DNA of 64,000 nt from Zygnema circumcarinatum (lineage: Eukaryota > Streptophyta > Zygnematophyceae > Zygnematales > Zygnemataceae), in NCBI GenBank assembly GCA_037447605.1, contig CM074808.1, forward strand, positions 699,665 to 763,664. The letters run 5' to 3'. Shown here piece by piece: positions 34,574 through 45,649 of the stretch. The notes below the pieces were generated by a model. The model searched no databases. It worked only from the letters and a program-made list of their open reading frames with translations, and was not told the origin of the DNA. Positions within the stretch are counted from its first letter, which is position 1. Every line of letters starts with the position of its first letter. A program made the translations under genes and the position numbers.

Positions 34574-36801
34574 TCACACGCACTCGAAGACCAGCACGCT
34601 CCACTTGGGCAGGCTGATGGCCGCCCTCCCCCCCGCCGTAGCGACCCCCCCCGCGTTCCCCGACCCCTCCCACCCCCCAAAGGCCCCCCCCTGCGTGTTC
34701 AGCCGCTCGCGCAGCCCCGCCTCGCCGCCGCCCACACCGACCGAATAGGACCCGCCCTCCCACTGCCTCTCGCCCGCGTTCACCACCACCAGCATGGCCT
34801 GCCCCTCCGCCTGCACTCTCCAGCAAACCCTAAAATCATCGCCACGCATGCACGGTTCACATGCGTCAAAAGGAGCTCGTTGTTCCCTACTGCCATTGAT
34901 GCTGTTCTCTCCCCCCCCCCCCCTCCCTCTCTCGCTCCCTCTCTTTCTCTCTCTCTCTTCTCCCGCACCCACATCCCTCCCACCCGCACACCTCTCTGCG
35001 GAGCGCGAGGACGCAGTTGTCGCTGTCAAAGTGCACAGTCCGCACGCTGCCGCGGCGCAGCGCGGGGCTCTCCTTCCTCAGAAAGTTGGCCTCCCTCACT
35101 AAGCTGCTCATCTCCTTCCCAATCACATCATCTGGGCACACCGAAGGGAGGAAGAGAGGAAGGGAGGAAGGGAGGAAGGGAGGAAGGGAGCAAAAGAAAC
35201 AGCACATCTCAGCCAGTGAATGGATGGCCCATGCATAAGGGAGGCTCATGCATGGCTCATGGGTGGGAGCTGAGGAGAGAGGAGAGCAGCCCCTTACCAG
35301 CAAAGGTCCAACGGAGCATGTGGTCGGCATCCACCCCCCACCATGACGCATGGTGCCATTCCGACCCCATGAAGAGCATGGGCATCCCTGCGGCTGCCAC
35401 CTGTCCTCCGTACCACATCCGCGCCTTGGCTCGGGCCTCCCAGTTCTCCCTCCCTCCATAGAGCTCCACCGCATACCTGCACTTCTCCCCACCAGATTCA
35501 TCACACAACTGCTCAAGTGAACTAAGACGAAATATCTCAATCGGTTTTAGTAATAACTTTAAGGCCGAGTACTGAACTAGGATGGAGGGAGTGGCCCAGA
35601 TTAGGGTTACAGGATATTATTATAAAATATTATTATTATTATTATTTAATTCTTACCTGTGCAGGCCTTGGATTTCGGGATCGTATTTCCCATCCTTCCG
35701 GCAGCCGGCCTGGTCGTGGCAGCCGAGAAAATACTTCACGCACTGCAAACCACGAGCGCAGATATTCTCTTAGAATCCCTAAAAAACCCGAAACTATACT
35801 GCAGGTCTGCGGAAGGGAAAGAAACTCCTGCAAAGTGAATTGGAGCAGCCTCTACCTCTACCTCTACCTCTACCTCTACCTCTACCTCTACCTCTACCTC
35901 TACCTCTACCTCTACCTCTACCTCTACCTCTACCTCTACCTCTACCTCTACCTCTACCTCTACCTCTACCTCTACCTCTACCTCTACCTCTACCTCTACC
36001 TCTATCTCGACCTCTACAGCTACCTTTACCTCTATCGCTACCTCTACCTCTCTATCTCTATCCTTACCTCTACCTCTACCTCTACCTGTGTGGGAGAGCT
36101 GTATCCGGGGTGCAGTGTGAGTAGGGATTCGAGCTTTCGCAAGCTCCGCCTCTCGTTCATAAAGGCACGCATGTCATAGAACGAAGAGTGCATCCACGTG
36201 GCATCAAACCCTGCCCCGGATATCACATCCGGAGTCTCCGGAGTGGTTTCTGCCCTCCACCCGCAGACGCACACGTGTCACCTCCCCATCCAGCAGCCAC
36301 AATTAGGGCTGTTTTTCTCAGTGACAACTGCCTAAAAACGAAAGGAAGAATGGCTCACCAGAAATAAGTATCTTGCCAGGAAAGCGCTCATGAAGATGCC
36401 ACGTGGTTCTCTGCAGGAGCTTCCACGGCATCACATGAACGCAGTCAAATCGCAGCCCATCACCTGCAAATCAAAGGGTAAACAAATCAGTTGTTTTTCT
36501 CCTTTTTTAACTGCTCGTGATTTTTTCATTGTGGCTAACGAAGGGGCTACTACCAGCATTGGAACATGCACGCAGAGTTCGCAGCCAGCCTGGCCGAACC
36601 CTAAAACTGCATGAGAAGGGGTTCACATGCTCGCAGTTACCGTTGTACTCCTCCAGAAACATGGCGGCGGCATCGACCGCCATGGCCTGCACCTCCTCCT
36701 GCCACCACGCAAACCCTTTTCCAAAAGGCGTGTCTTTTCCTCCGTCAAAGTAAAGGCCTGCCCCAACCAAGCCAAATAATTAGGTGGAAAAACAAAAGGA
36801 A

Positions 36802-36848
<47 letters not shown>

Positions 36849-38556
36849 CCAAAGATTTTCGTGTTTGTTTTTCCATAGGCTTAACTTAACTCCTCACCTC
36901 CGCGGTTGTTGTTGTTCCACCCATCATACGCCCACAAACTGCAGCCATAGTCGCAGCATGCTCAAAAAGGTTGCCAGCAGCTGCAAGGTCACAACTTCCA
37001 AGTGCAGTGAACAGGGTTGGACTGAACTCCAACGGATGCAGAAACTGAACCTGTTAAGACGAGCGGCTCCATGGTTGAGCACAACATCGAAGATGACAGC
37101 GAGGCCTGCACGGGGCAGGTCAAGCAGCGGATTGGTTCACAATGAGTTGGTTCACAATGGGTTGGTTCACAATGGGTTGGTTCACAATGGGTTGGTTCAC
37201 AATAGGTTGGTTCACAATAGGTTGGTTCACAATGGGTTGGTTCACAATGGGTTGGTTCACAATGGGTTGGTTCACAATGGGTTGGTTCACAATAGGTTGG
37301 TTCACAATGGGTTGGTTCACAATGGGTTGGTTCACAATGGGTTGGTTCACAATGGGTTGGTTCACAATGGGTTGGTTCACAATGGGTTGGTTCACAATGG
37401 GTTGGTTCACAATGGGTTGGTTCACAATGGTTGGTTCACAATGGTTCACAATAGGTTGGTTCACAATGGGTTGGTTCACAATGGGTTGGTTCACAATGGG
37501 TTGGTTCACAATGGGTTGGTTCACAATGGGTTGGTTCACAATGGGTTGGTTCACAATGGGTTGGTTCACAATAGGTTGGTTCACAATGGGTTGGTTCACA
37601 ATGGGTTGGTTCACAATGGGTTGGTTTACAATGGGTTGGTTCACAATGGGTTGGTTCACAATGGGTTCGTTCACAATGGGTTGGTTCACAATGGGGTCGG
37701 GATTCGGCAGGCCCTTCACTGCCCTGCGAGAGGCGTCAAAGCAGAGAGAGAGAGTGGAAGGAAAAGAGAGAGGGAGAGGCAGAGGGGAGAAATGACCTTT
37801 TTTGTGCGCGGAATCGACCAAGTGGCGGAGGTCTGCGGGTGTTCCGTACGGCGAATGTACGGCGAAGAGGAGGCGCGGGTTGTAGCCCCAACTCCCGCAG
37901 TACTCGTGCACGGGAAGGAGCTGCGGAGACACCCTCTCCCGCAATCATCCTCTCCCTCTCCCTCTCCCTCTCCCTCTCCCTCTTTGAAAAATGCTTCATT
38001 CAAAGTCATCACTGGGAATACTGTGCATTGCAATTGGTGCGCACCTCTATGGCAGTGAAGCCAAGTCCGGCAATGTGATCTAGTTGGGCTTCAAGCGCTT
38101 TAAAAGTCCCGCCACCTTCCATACGGCTACTCCACAAACAGCATAACATCACACAAAGCACACATCTTTCAGTTCACTTCAGTTCCTTCATCTTTCAGTT
38201 TTCTTTTCTTTCTTTCACATCTTTCATCCGTCTTTCCATGAACCCTCTTACGCTGCAGAATCCGAACACATGGGGTGAAAGCACACACTTAATTTTCAGA
38301 ATTGCGTCGTCCGCTTTGCAAATTCTCACCCTGTGAATGCCCCCACGTGCAGCTGATAGATGTTGAGGTTGTCCCACGAGGGTGCTTCAAAGGGGGTCCA
38401 ATCATAGCGGGGGTCCACCACCACGCATGCGTTGGAGGAGTAGTCCGCCTGCCTCGCCCTCGCGTCTCTCCGCTCGTGCTCGCACCCGCCATGGCTGAAC
38501 ACGAAGTGGTACTTGGCACCCTGCAGGGCCGCCCCCGCCTCACAAGAGAGAGAGAG

Positions 38557-38620
<64 letters not shown>

Positions 38621-40402
38621 GGAGGAGGGAGAGAGAGAGAGAGAAAAAAAAAAGAGAGAGAGAGAGAGAGGGGCCATTCCCTTGCCCCCTTCAGAAAGCA
38701 AGACAGCTTACAGACGCACCGGCCATGTTCAATTGCTCCGAAGTTAGTTAGTCAGTCAGTCAGACGGTCGGTAAGTTGTTTAGTCGGTTAGTCGATCGGT
38801 TGGTTATTTAGTCGGGTGATGGTAGAGTCGTGATGTACCGCCGCCACATTGGGAACGCGAGCCTCCCAGAAGTTGTCCTGTCGGAGGAGGTTGTGAGAGG
38901 CTGAGGGAGAGTCGCCCTCATAGAGAACCACTCGCGCCGCCTCCGCGTGTGGGGCCCACACGCGGAACACGCATCCGCCATGGCTGTCCAATGTGGCTCC
39001 AAGGGCACTGGTTTCCCTCTGCATTCCATAGCCGAGAAATATATGATATGATAGCACAAGATAATCTTAAATGAAGGTAAGTTGCATTGGACTCGCGTTT
39101 TGTTTGCTTGGTAAGGTTCTGACAAAGTAGGAGAGCTAGTGTTGTTCACAAGCAACAAACAAATTCGATTCAAAAAGTTTATTCTTTTTGTTCTTGTGGC
39201 ATGTGACACAGTAGAACATGTTCACCTGACCCCATTTTTAGCCTCCATGTGAGCTGGTAAATATGTCTTTCCATATTATAGCATGTGTGCTTATAAGGAG
39301 TACTAGTCTTGGCTTACCAGTATCTCGGCATCCGAGGCAACTTCCTCCACCATGACTGCCGGACCATCCGCAGCAGCCTCCACTTTCACTGGCGAGACTG
39401 GAACCCTAAACAATTCAGAATGTTCCTTTAAGAAATTAGTCTCAAAATAATGCTTAGATTACAATGGGATCCTAAGCTTCTGTTTGCCTTGGGACCTCGA
39501 CCAGCTGTTAAACCCTCCGCTTTCCTCTACATCCATATTGTAAAACACCAATACTGCATCATGCCAAGAACCAAACAAGGTTTTCCTTTGAAGAGCTAAA
39601 ACTGTTTTCAGGATAAAAATTAGCACACTTAAGCGAAATTAAAATGTATGACCACAGGATGGACCGAAGAATCCGAAACCAATGTTGACATAAGAAAATG
39701 ATCACCACCACTATCTGTATCAAATAAAGTAATGTTAAAACCGTTACATTGTCAAAATACGAGCTAATTCTATTCATGATAACAATAACATGATCGCTGT
39801 CCTTACCAAAAACCATGTTAGTAATGCTCGGTTCAGATATAATTCCCTCCGAACCATAAGTAAATACAATCATAGGTTTCCCGCTCATATGATCCTTCCC
39901 TTTTCCATCATGTAAGGCCGACATAAAGTTACTTTTTATGAAGTTACATACTGCTTTAATGAGTGCGATGACCGGAATTCGATCAGCAAGTTAGGGTTTC
40001 TCCTGCGCAATTCACGCTAACAGCCACGTATCCTCGAAACCATGGAAGCCATAACCTTTATTAAACCGCCGTGCTCCTTTCATTTGCTTGCAAGTCATGA
40101 AGTAGGCTTTAGAAAACAAATAAACATAGTCTCCAAAAATTAAAAGGAATCCACCTCTTCGCCGGCCGGCCAGAACTGAGCGTCAGGGCAGCGCCCAAAA
40201 AGCTCTTCCAAGGATCCATGGCTTCGGTCGCCACACTGCCCGCTCGCGAATCCTTTGATCCCATCATGCTTTTAAACCTCCTGCAAGGAAGCTCTGCCAC
40301 GTGTTTCGACCATGGCTGACTACTGAACAAGAGCGAGGAGCATGGAGACGAGGCAGACGCTGACGGGAAGAGACAGGGAGGGCGGAAGGCAATGGCAGCC
40401 AT
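34574..40402 (-). CDS. GH13 alpha-glucan (starch) branching enzyme-like protein, 15 exons
   Basis: Exons 40402-40155, 39405-39318, 39018-38839, 38520-38330, 38129-38045, 37920-37797, 37105-37051, 36938-36898, 36757-36641, 36463-36359, 36249-36086, 35742-35657, 35476-35298, 35131-34992 and 34810-34574 join in phase to 679 aa. The first 80 residues are Ser/Ala/Pro/Arg-rich, like a plastid transit peptide. A CBM48 domain starts near 113 ([20 protein letters not shown]). GH13 catalytic motifs follow: region I DVVLNH (312-317), region [11 protein letters not shown] (nucleophile D383), region III ILISETT (acid/base E412) and region IV GCHD (D476), so the active site is complete. Such enzymes cut an alpha-1,4 glucan chain and rejoin it by an alpha-1,6 link. 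The FMGSEWHH block differs from classical SBEI/II, so it may belong to the third, BE1-like plant class; substrate use is inferred. Two introns carry large tandem repeats. Confidence 0.92.
35849..36086. repeat. (CCTCTA)n hexamer array in branching-enzyme intron 11
   Basis: About 25 pure CCTCTA units followed by degenerate ones to 36086. The intron is 35743-36085 on the minus strand; its GT donor (GTAGAG) is itself the first repeat unit. Confidence 0.95.
36803..36846. repeat. (GA)n microsatellite
   Basis: Pure GA run of about 44 bp in the branching-enzyme intron 36758-36897. Confidence 0.95.
37131..37695. repeat. 15-bp minisatellite, about 37 copies, in branching-enzyme intron 6
   Basis: Unit GGTTGGTTCACAATG with rare G-to-A changes and one partial unit near 37425-37450. 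It lies in the intron 37106-37796. Because the unit is a multiple of three without stops in several frames, it makes long false open frames ([10 protein letters not shown] and IVNQP repeats). Confidence 0.97.
38546..38670. repeat. (GA)n microsatellite
   Basis: About 125 bp of GA with GGA and poly-A interruptions in branching-enzyme intron 3 (38521-38838). A degenerate GTTA/GTCA tetranucleotide tract (38745-38815) follows in the same intron. Confidence 0.93.
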
Positions 40403-41935
40403 GGCTGCCGGGTTTGAAGTTCGAAATCAGAACCTTTTCGGGAGGAAGGGAAAGAGAGAGAGGGAGAGAGGGAGAGAAGGAGAGTAAGGGGAGGGAGAGA
40501 GAGGGCCAAGGGAGGGGAGAGGCATATTCAGATAGCCATGGCTTCCCCTTCAAAAGATGCCAACCGTTGGCATCTTTTCGAAAAAGCAAACTATCCGTAC
40601 GACTCTATGCGCGCGTGTAGATCGGTCCGCCGTTGCAGTGACACTGAGTGCCGAAACTGCATAGAGAAATGTTTAGCTGTCAGTCATTTCCATGCAAATG
40701 TAACTGTCATACGCAGAAACAAATGGAAACGTAGTTCTGTTGGTCAATACACCAATGAGAACTCGTCATTTCAAAAACATTTCAAACGATTTCGAACGCA
40801 TGTAGCGCCAGTCCCAACCTCCGTACGCTCCGGCTGTGGGAGCCTCTCACGCACTGTCACGTGGCGGTGGCAAACCCTGTACTTCTGCCACGTGGTACTC
40901 ACTAGCTTGCCACGTGGACGCATCTTGCAGCACATTTTTGGGTCTCCGCAATGAGTGAGTGCCACGTGACAGGACTATTGTCGGTCGCCCGTGTCGGCAC
41001 GCTCCCATTGGTCGAGCGGAGCGGGCGGGAATGCTCGTGTTGTTGTTGTTGTGAATGTCGCCATGTTTCATGTTACCTTTTCATGCCACGATGGAGCATT
41101 GTTACATTGTTGTTGTTGTTGTCTCCGTGTGGCCATAGACTCGCCCTGTAGAGAGGGTCAACTTTGAACTTTGTACTTCCATGGAAAGGAGATGCGGCCG
41201 GCAAGGGGGCATATAAAGTGCAGCGACAACAAACAAAAATAGGGTCGCATTGTATTTGTCAAATGGGTTCACAACTATTAGGTATCACGCGTTGCATGCC
41301 GGCGACCTACAGCAGGAAATATATATACTCTGAGCGCAGGACTTGCAGCAAAGGCCATGCGCTTTTGGCACTTGATACAACTCCCCGACTCTGCTGACAA
41401 ACAAAAACCTTCGACACTTTTCTATCCGAAAGACTAATGAGAGGCTAAGACGCCCATGGCCATGGCTTCGATGTTCCTTCGGAATTTTCTTTTTTTGATT
41501 GACTTTGTCTTCCTTGAGGACGATGACTTTGCCTCAATTCTGCTTTGTACCTTTAGAGGCAAGCGATTCTCTTCCTTTTTTTCGGTCTATTATCGCAGAA
41601 GGAGTCCAATTGGGATATGTACTGCGAGTACTGCAGACAGAAGCGGACACCCAACCACTCAGTCGCAAAAAAAAAAATCATGAAAAATCATGAAAAATCA
41701 TGAAATCCTGCTATGTGGAACAGGGCACGACCACATACATCCGAAGCATGAATAGCATTCGGAATGTTCTCAATTGATCCAATGCGTCCCGTTCAATCCA
41801 AAACTCTCCAACAGCATGGTCTACAAAGAATCAAATATTATAAAAGTAGCGAATGGTGTCATAGGTGCTTCATTCTGCACGTTTTGGCATTACCGTTGAC
41901 AACGGGAAATTTGTCTTGCATTGGTGCCTGTTCAC
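40403..41935. promoter_or_regulatory. Branching-enzyme upstream region with G-box cluster
   Basis: A GA-rich leader (40438-40525) precedes the branching-enzyme ATG on the minus strand. Positions 40856-40972 hold four CACGTGG/CCACGTG motifs in about 115 bp, plausible bZIP/bHLH sites. (GTT)n runs lie near 41038-41055 and 41106-41125. The rest, to the 3' part of the AP2 gene, shows no conserved frame. Confidence 0.5.
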
Positions 41936-44000
41936 CCTGCAAAGCCCATGTCCAACAAGAGCATGCGCCCATCAGTGGCAACAGAGTTGGAACGAGCTTC
42001 AAACTCCAATGACAAATCTTCCGGACTCCCTTCACGCATTAGTACCGAGAGAAGAGGACGCATTCTGTGTTCGATAGGCTCACAAAAAAGGATTGCAAGA
42101 GAAAAGGTGTGGCATTGATCTCACGATGGCGATGATGCCATCCAATGTACATGGACAACATCAGCATCATGGGGAACCACGAGGAACTGACTGGTCGCGA
42201 AGGACCTAAGCACAAAAGGAAGAAGCAATTACAAGCATTTGGGACACACTGGAAGCATAGTTGTGTACGAAAACAACGCACCGTATGTCTTCTTTGTCGT
42301 AGGCCGCTGCCGCTTCCTCCCTCGTCTTGTAGAGGCCAATGTACGTGGACTTATTCCCAGACCGGCCGAGCCTCGCCTCCCATTTCCCCTGCACACGGAG
42401 TAGTGCTTATGTAGATGACAGCCAAGACCACGGGCCACCTCATGCATAGCGCAATGCGAAACCGAAATGTAAAATAAAATAAATAAACAAACAAGTAAAT
42501 AAACAAAAAAGGTAATCTGTAAAGCTTTGAGCTCACCTTCTTATGTAGAGTGACACCAAAAAATTTGGACTCTCCATTGTTTTGGCAACTCCAGTTTCGC
42601 AAACTGAAAGGAAGAACTTCAATCGACGCATTCGCTGCACAAGCCCAACAGCAGCATGTGAAACCCAAAACGAAGAACGAGATCTCTTTTAATAATACCT
42701 GTTCATCACTAACAATAGGAGGGAGAATTTCACAGAGTTGTTAAAGGGAAGCTCAAGCACCAAAGCTTGCCACTTACAGATTGCCTCAAACATCTTCGGG
42801 TCCATCGACGTATTCATTTTTTCACTCGAATCCCTGTTCCATCAAAGACCAGTATAAGCATGACATTGTTTCTCAATGAAGCTCCTTGACGAAGCTGATC
42901 TCGCGCAAAGCACCCACAAAGACATTCATAAGCAGCATCCTCCATCATTCTTCGTATTCCGCGGCGTCGAAAAGAAGCTCACCCTCGCGCAATTCGCATC
43001 ATATCAACTGCAGTCGCTGCCTTATCCTCTACCCCCCCGCAATTCATCTCAAAGGGCATCATGCAAGTAAAAAATCAAAGGCTGGAAAGACTACTTGTAA
43101 GGACCCCAAAATAGGAGTGCCAGGCAAAAAGAAAACGAAAATAGAGTGCCATTCATTGCGGGATGCTTACCATCCACGAACCCCCCCAAGTAAATCTGCC
43201 TCGGTTCGGTACTATCCCTGCAAGCCATCCCGCGTGAAGTGAGCAAGTGCTGATCATCCTTTATAATTTAAAAGAAGGTCAGAAGATCCTGCTTCACAGT
43301 TCTATACTCGGGTTTGTATTTACCAAATTTGTGCTTCGTATTTATTCCGGCCTTTATGAAATGTAACGCCATGGAATCTACTTTTAACCGGATTTCCTTC
43401 AACAGAAATGGACTTTTCCTTGTTCACCTCCGGAGAGGGGACATCTGCAGCAGCACAGGAGCCAATAGAAAAATTATTTCAGTGAAAACTGGCATCTGGA
43501 GACATAACGGAGTCCTCTGCAGCCTTTGTGGGAGTGGTGGGGGATCTTAGAATGCAGGATTGGGGGGAGGGGGAAACCTGCTGGGAGCTTGCAGGTGCTT
43601 CTGCAATCATTCATGGCTAGAAGCTCCTCTAATCGCTCCTCTTCTCCTCTCCGTGAGTCGCTCGCCTCGTCTGCATTGCCGAAGCTGCAATCAAAGATCG
43701 CGTTGATGCCGAGAAGCGGCGACTCCTTAAGAAACGTCTGCAAGTTCTCTTGCAGGTTGTCTCCGTAAAATTCATCGTATGAGACCAGCTCAGAAATCTG
43801 AGTGGATGCTGCTGCATCATCACATACCCATCAAAGATGTAAGTAAGTGCTCGATTTCAAGGACCACCCCTTGTATCTTTCCCACACCCCTCATAAAAAG
43901 ATAAAGCTCCCCATGTGCTCATACCCATGGATGCATGATGCGGGTGCGGCTCCTCCTTCATTTCGCGGTATCCCATGGCGCCCCCCCGCCCGCCCGCCAT
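41936..44000 (-). CDS. Protein with two divergent AP2 DNA-binding domains, 9 exons plus unresolved 3' end
   Basis: Minus-strand exons 44000-43925, 43811-43578, 43444-43324, 43217-43171, 43028-42983, 42833-42778, 42634-42537, 42388-42282 and 42064-41936 join in phase to about 304 aa. Domain 1 (about 124-175) runs VKSRFHGVTFHKGRNKYEAQ, IYLGGFVDEDKAATAVDMMR; domain 2 (about 216-262) runs ESKFFGVTLHKKGKWEARLG, STYIGLYKTREEAAAAYDKE. Both keep the AP2 strand pattern (FxGV, KWEA/KYEA, YxG, A-A-YD) but have degenerate cores, as in many algal AP2 proteins. They would be DNA-binding transcription factors of the nucleus. The N-terminus is acidic and hydrophilic. The last exon found ends at a GTGAAC donor; a short terminal exon downstream was not settled. 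A copy of the dispersed 100-bp repeat sits in the intron 42065-42281. Confidence 0.75.
42110..42209 (-). repeat. Dispersed ~100-bp repeat, copy D
   Basis: Reverse-complement copy of the repeat at 12669-12768, from GGCATTGATCTCACGATGG to GGTCGCGAAGGACCTA. It lies in an intron of the AP2-domain gene, in opposite orientation to copies B and C on the window but in sense with respect to the gene they match. Confidence 0.82.
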
Positions 44001-44204
44001 GGCCCGAGCTCAGACCCTCGCTGCCGCCGGCGGCCGCTGCTGCGAGGGAAGGAGGGAGGGAGGGAGGGAGGGAGGGAGGGAGGGAGGCCGACGGGCGGGA
44101 GACGGGCGGGGCGGGGAGGGGGGTTGGCGTTCCATGAGCGGCAGTGTCGTGATGTACGACGGGTCTCTGATACCTGCGAGGTATGTCGGTGCATTTGTCC
44201 GTTT
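44001..44204. other. AP2 gene 5' flank with GGGA tract
   Basis: A (GGAG)n/(GGGA)n run lies at 44045-44090, upstream of the minus-strand AP2 gene. No coding content seen. Confidence 0.6.
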
Positions 44205-44523
44205 CTGCGAGGCGGAACTCAACGCTTCGCGGTCGGCAATCTGTCCGTCCAATCGGATCGTCGCGAAGCACGTGATTCGTCAGATTCGATTACAAGATTT
44301 GACGGGAATCTCAACATAGATTCTGCAGGATCTGGAGACAAGCCTGAGACGCATTCGATTTGTCCACGTGGCATCCTATTTTCGTCAGATGAGATACGGT
44401 ATCTGGCACGTGAGTACGGTCCGATCGTGTGCCAAAGTCGGCGGCCAAGTCCTCCCCGCGAGGGACGAGGGACGCGCGCACGCTTGAGACGAGCCAATGA
44501 AAATGCAGAGAAAGCAACCGTAT
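44205..44523 (+). repeat. Duplicated segment, copy 1
   Basis: Starts GCGAGGCGGAACTCAACGC and ends AGAGAAAGCAACCGTATTTT. It matches 48085-48497 in the same order (GGTCGGCAATCTGTCCGTCC; TGAGATACGGTATCT; AAAGTCGGCGGCCAAGTCCT). The second copy has an internal tandem doubling of its first 100 bp. Confidence 0.85.
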
Positions 44524-44564
44524 TTTAATATTTTTACTTGAGTATATATATGAAGGGTAAATTT

Positions 44565-45494
44565 AGGGTAGTGATATTTCCACCCCTTTTTTGGATCCAA
44601 ACACCCCTTCCCGGCCGGGCAGATTTCAAAAGGGATTAAAAACGGAAAATGCTTTTTTCACACCTTTTTGGAATCGATACCCACCTTCTTCCGTCGGCTG
44701 ATTTTATTTTTGCTAACCAAGGAAAATGATACTCCGTCACCGCATTTTGAATACTGTATCCCGCCTCCCTGAATTTTTTTTTTGAGGGAAAGAAATATCG
44801 GCCTGCCCGAATCTTCTCGGAGCGGAAGATCCGTCCGCCACGAGATCGTTCGCGGGTGTCCGTCCTTCACACGTGCGTGTCAATCGCATCTGTCGATTTC
44901 CCTCGCAGATCGCACCCCTGCAGATCAAACGTTTGATCTGCAGCCGGGCTCGATCTTAGCGAATGGAAAGCGCCCACGAGCTCGTGCGAGTGCGCGCGTC
45001 CCTCGGCCCGAGATCTCGTGCAGTGTCAGCTCTCAGCCAATCAAAATCTGCCACGTGTTAAATTTTTGACGTGGAAAATTTTGATTGGTCAAAGCTCTCA
45101 ATGTACGAAATATTGGGTTCCTCAAAGTTGCGACCGTACGAAATTTGTACGGACAAACGTTTGAGTCGCGTTTGGCGGGATACGTGGGCACGTGCCATTC
45201 GCTGTGACCGAGCCCGGCTGCAGAGCAAATAGTGATCTGCCGTGTTGCGATCTGCGAGGGAATCGACGGCTGCGATTGATCGCACGCGTGAAAAAAAATG
45301 CAGGTAGGCGGGATAGTCAAAATGGAGTGACGGGTTATTTCCTTGTTTCGCAAAAATAAAATCTGCCGATGGAGGTGGGTATCGATTCCAAAAAGGTGTG
45401 AAAAAGCCATTTTCCGTTTTTAATCCTTTTTGAAATCTGCCCGGCCGGGAAGGGGTGTTTGGATCCAAAAAAGGGGTGGAAATATCACTATCCT
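44565..45494 (+). mobile_element. Foldback (palindromic) transposon, copy 1, 930 bp
   Basis: Termini AGGGTAGTGATATTTCC and its inverse. Nearly the whole element is an imperfect palindrome centred near 45060: left-arm blocks (GGATCCAAACACCCC, CCGGCCGGGCAG, GCAGATCG, GCCCGGCTGCAG) reappear inverted and in reverse order on the right. It is flanked by the direct 6-bp repeat AAATTT (44559-44564 and 45495-45500), a target-site duplication. No transposase frame, so non-autonomous. Confidence 0.9.
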
Positions 45495-45511
45495 AAATTT
45501 ATTAAGACACC

Positions 45512-45649
45512 TAAAGGAAATGCTATTTACACAGCTTTTTAGATATATACACACCTTTTGTCGCTGGTCAGATTTTATAGAAGGGTTTTTTTGGTATTTG
45601 GTTTTTTATGGTGTGTATCTAGAAAAAGGTGTGTAAATATCATTTTCCT
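45512..45649. mobile_element. Short foldback element, copy 1
   Basis: About 135 bp with inverted ends: AGGAAATGCTATTTACACA on the left and, inverted, TGTGTAAATATCATTTTCCT on the right. Same family as 48512-48634. Its ends resemble an internal arm block of the large foldback elements. Confidence 0.75.

Noticed and set aside
35835-36179. LYLYLY and LPLPLP frames
   Set aside because: Translation of the (CCTCTA)n array; intronic on the minus strand.
37120-37944. Minus-strand frame with IVNQP repeats as a repeat protein
   Set aside because: Only its start ([15 protein letters not shown], exon 6) is coding; the repeat part lies in the intron, and exon 7 restores the GH13 motif in another phase.
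36784-38058. Open frame of 424 codons with LVHNG repeats
   Set aside because: It runs through the 15-bp minisatellite and a GA microsatellite inside branching-enzyme introns; the opposite strand carries well-conserved exons in order.
39559-39924. 121-codon minus-strand frame inside branching-enzyme intron 1
   Set aside because: Has an ATG and mixed composition, but exons 1 and 2 join in phase without it and I recognise no domain; it could be a decayed insertion.
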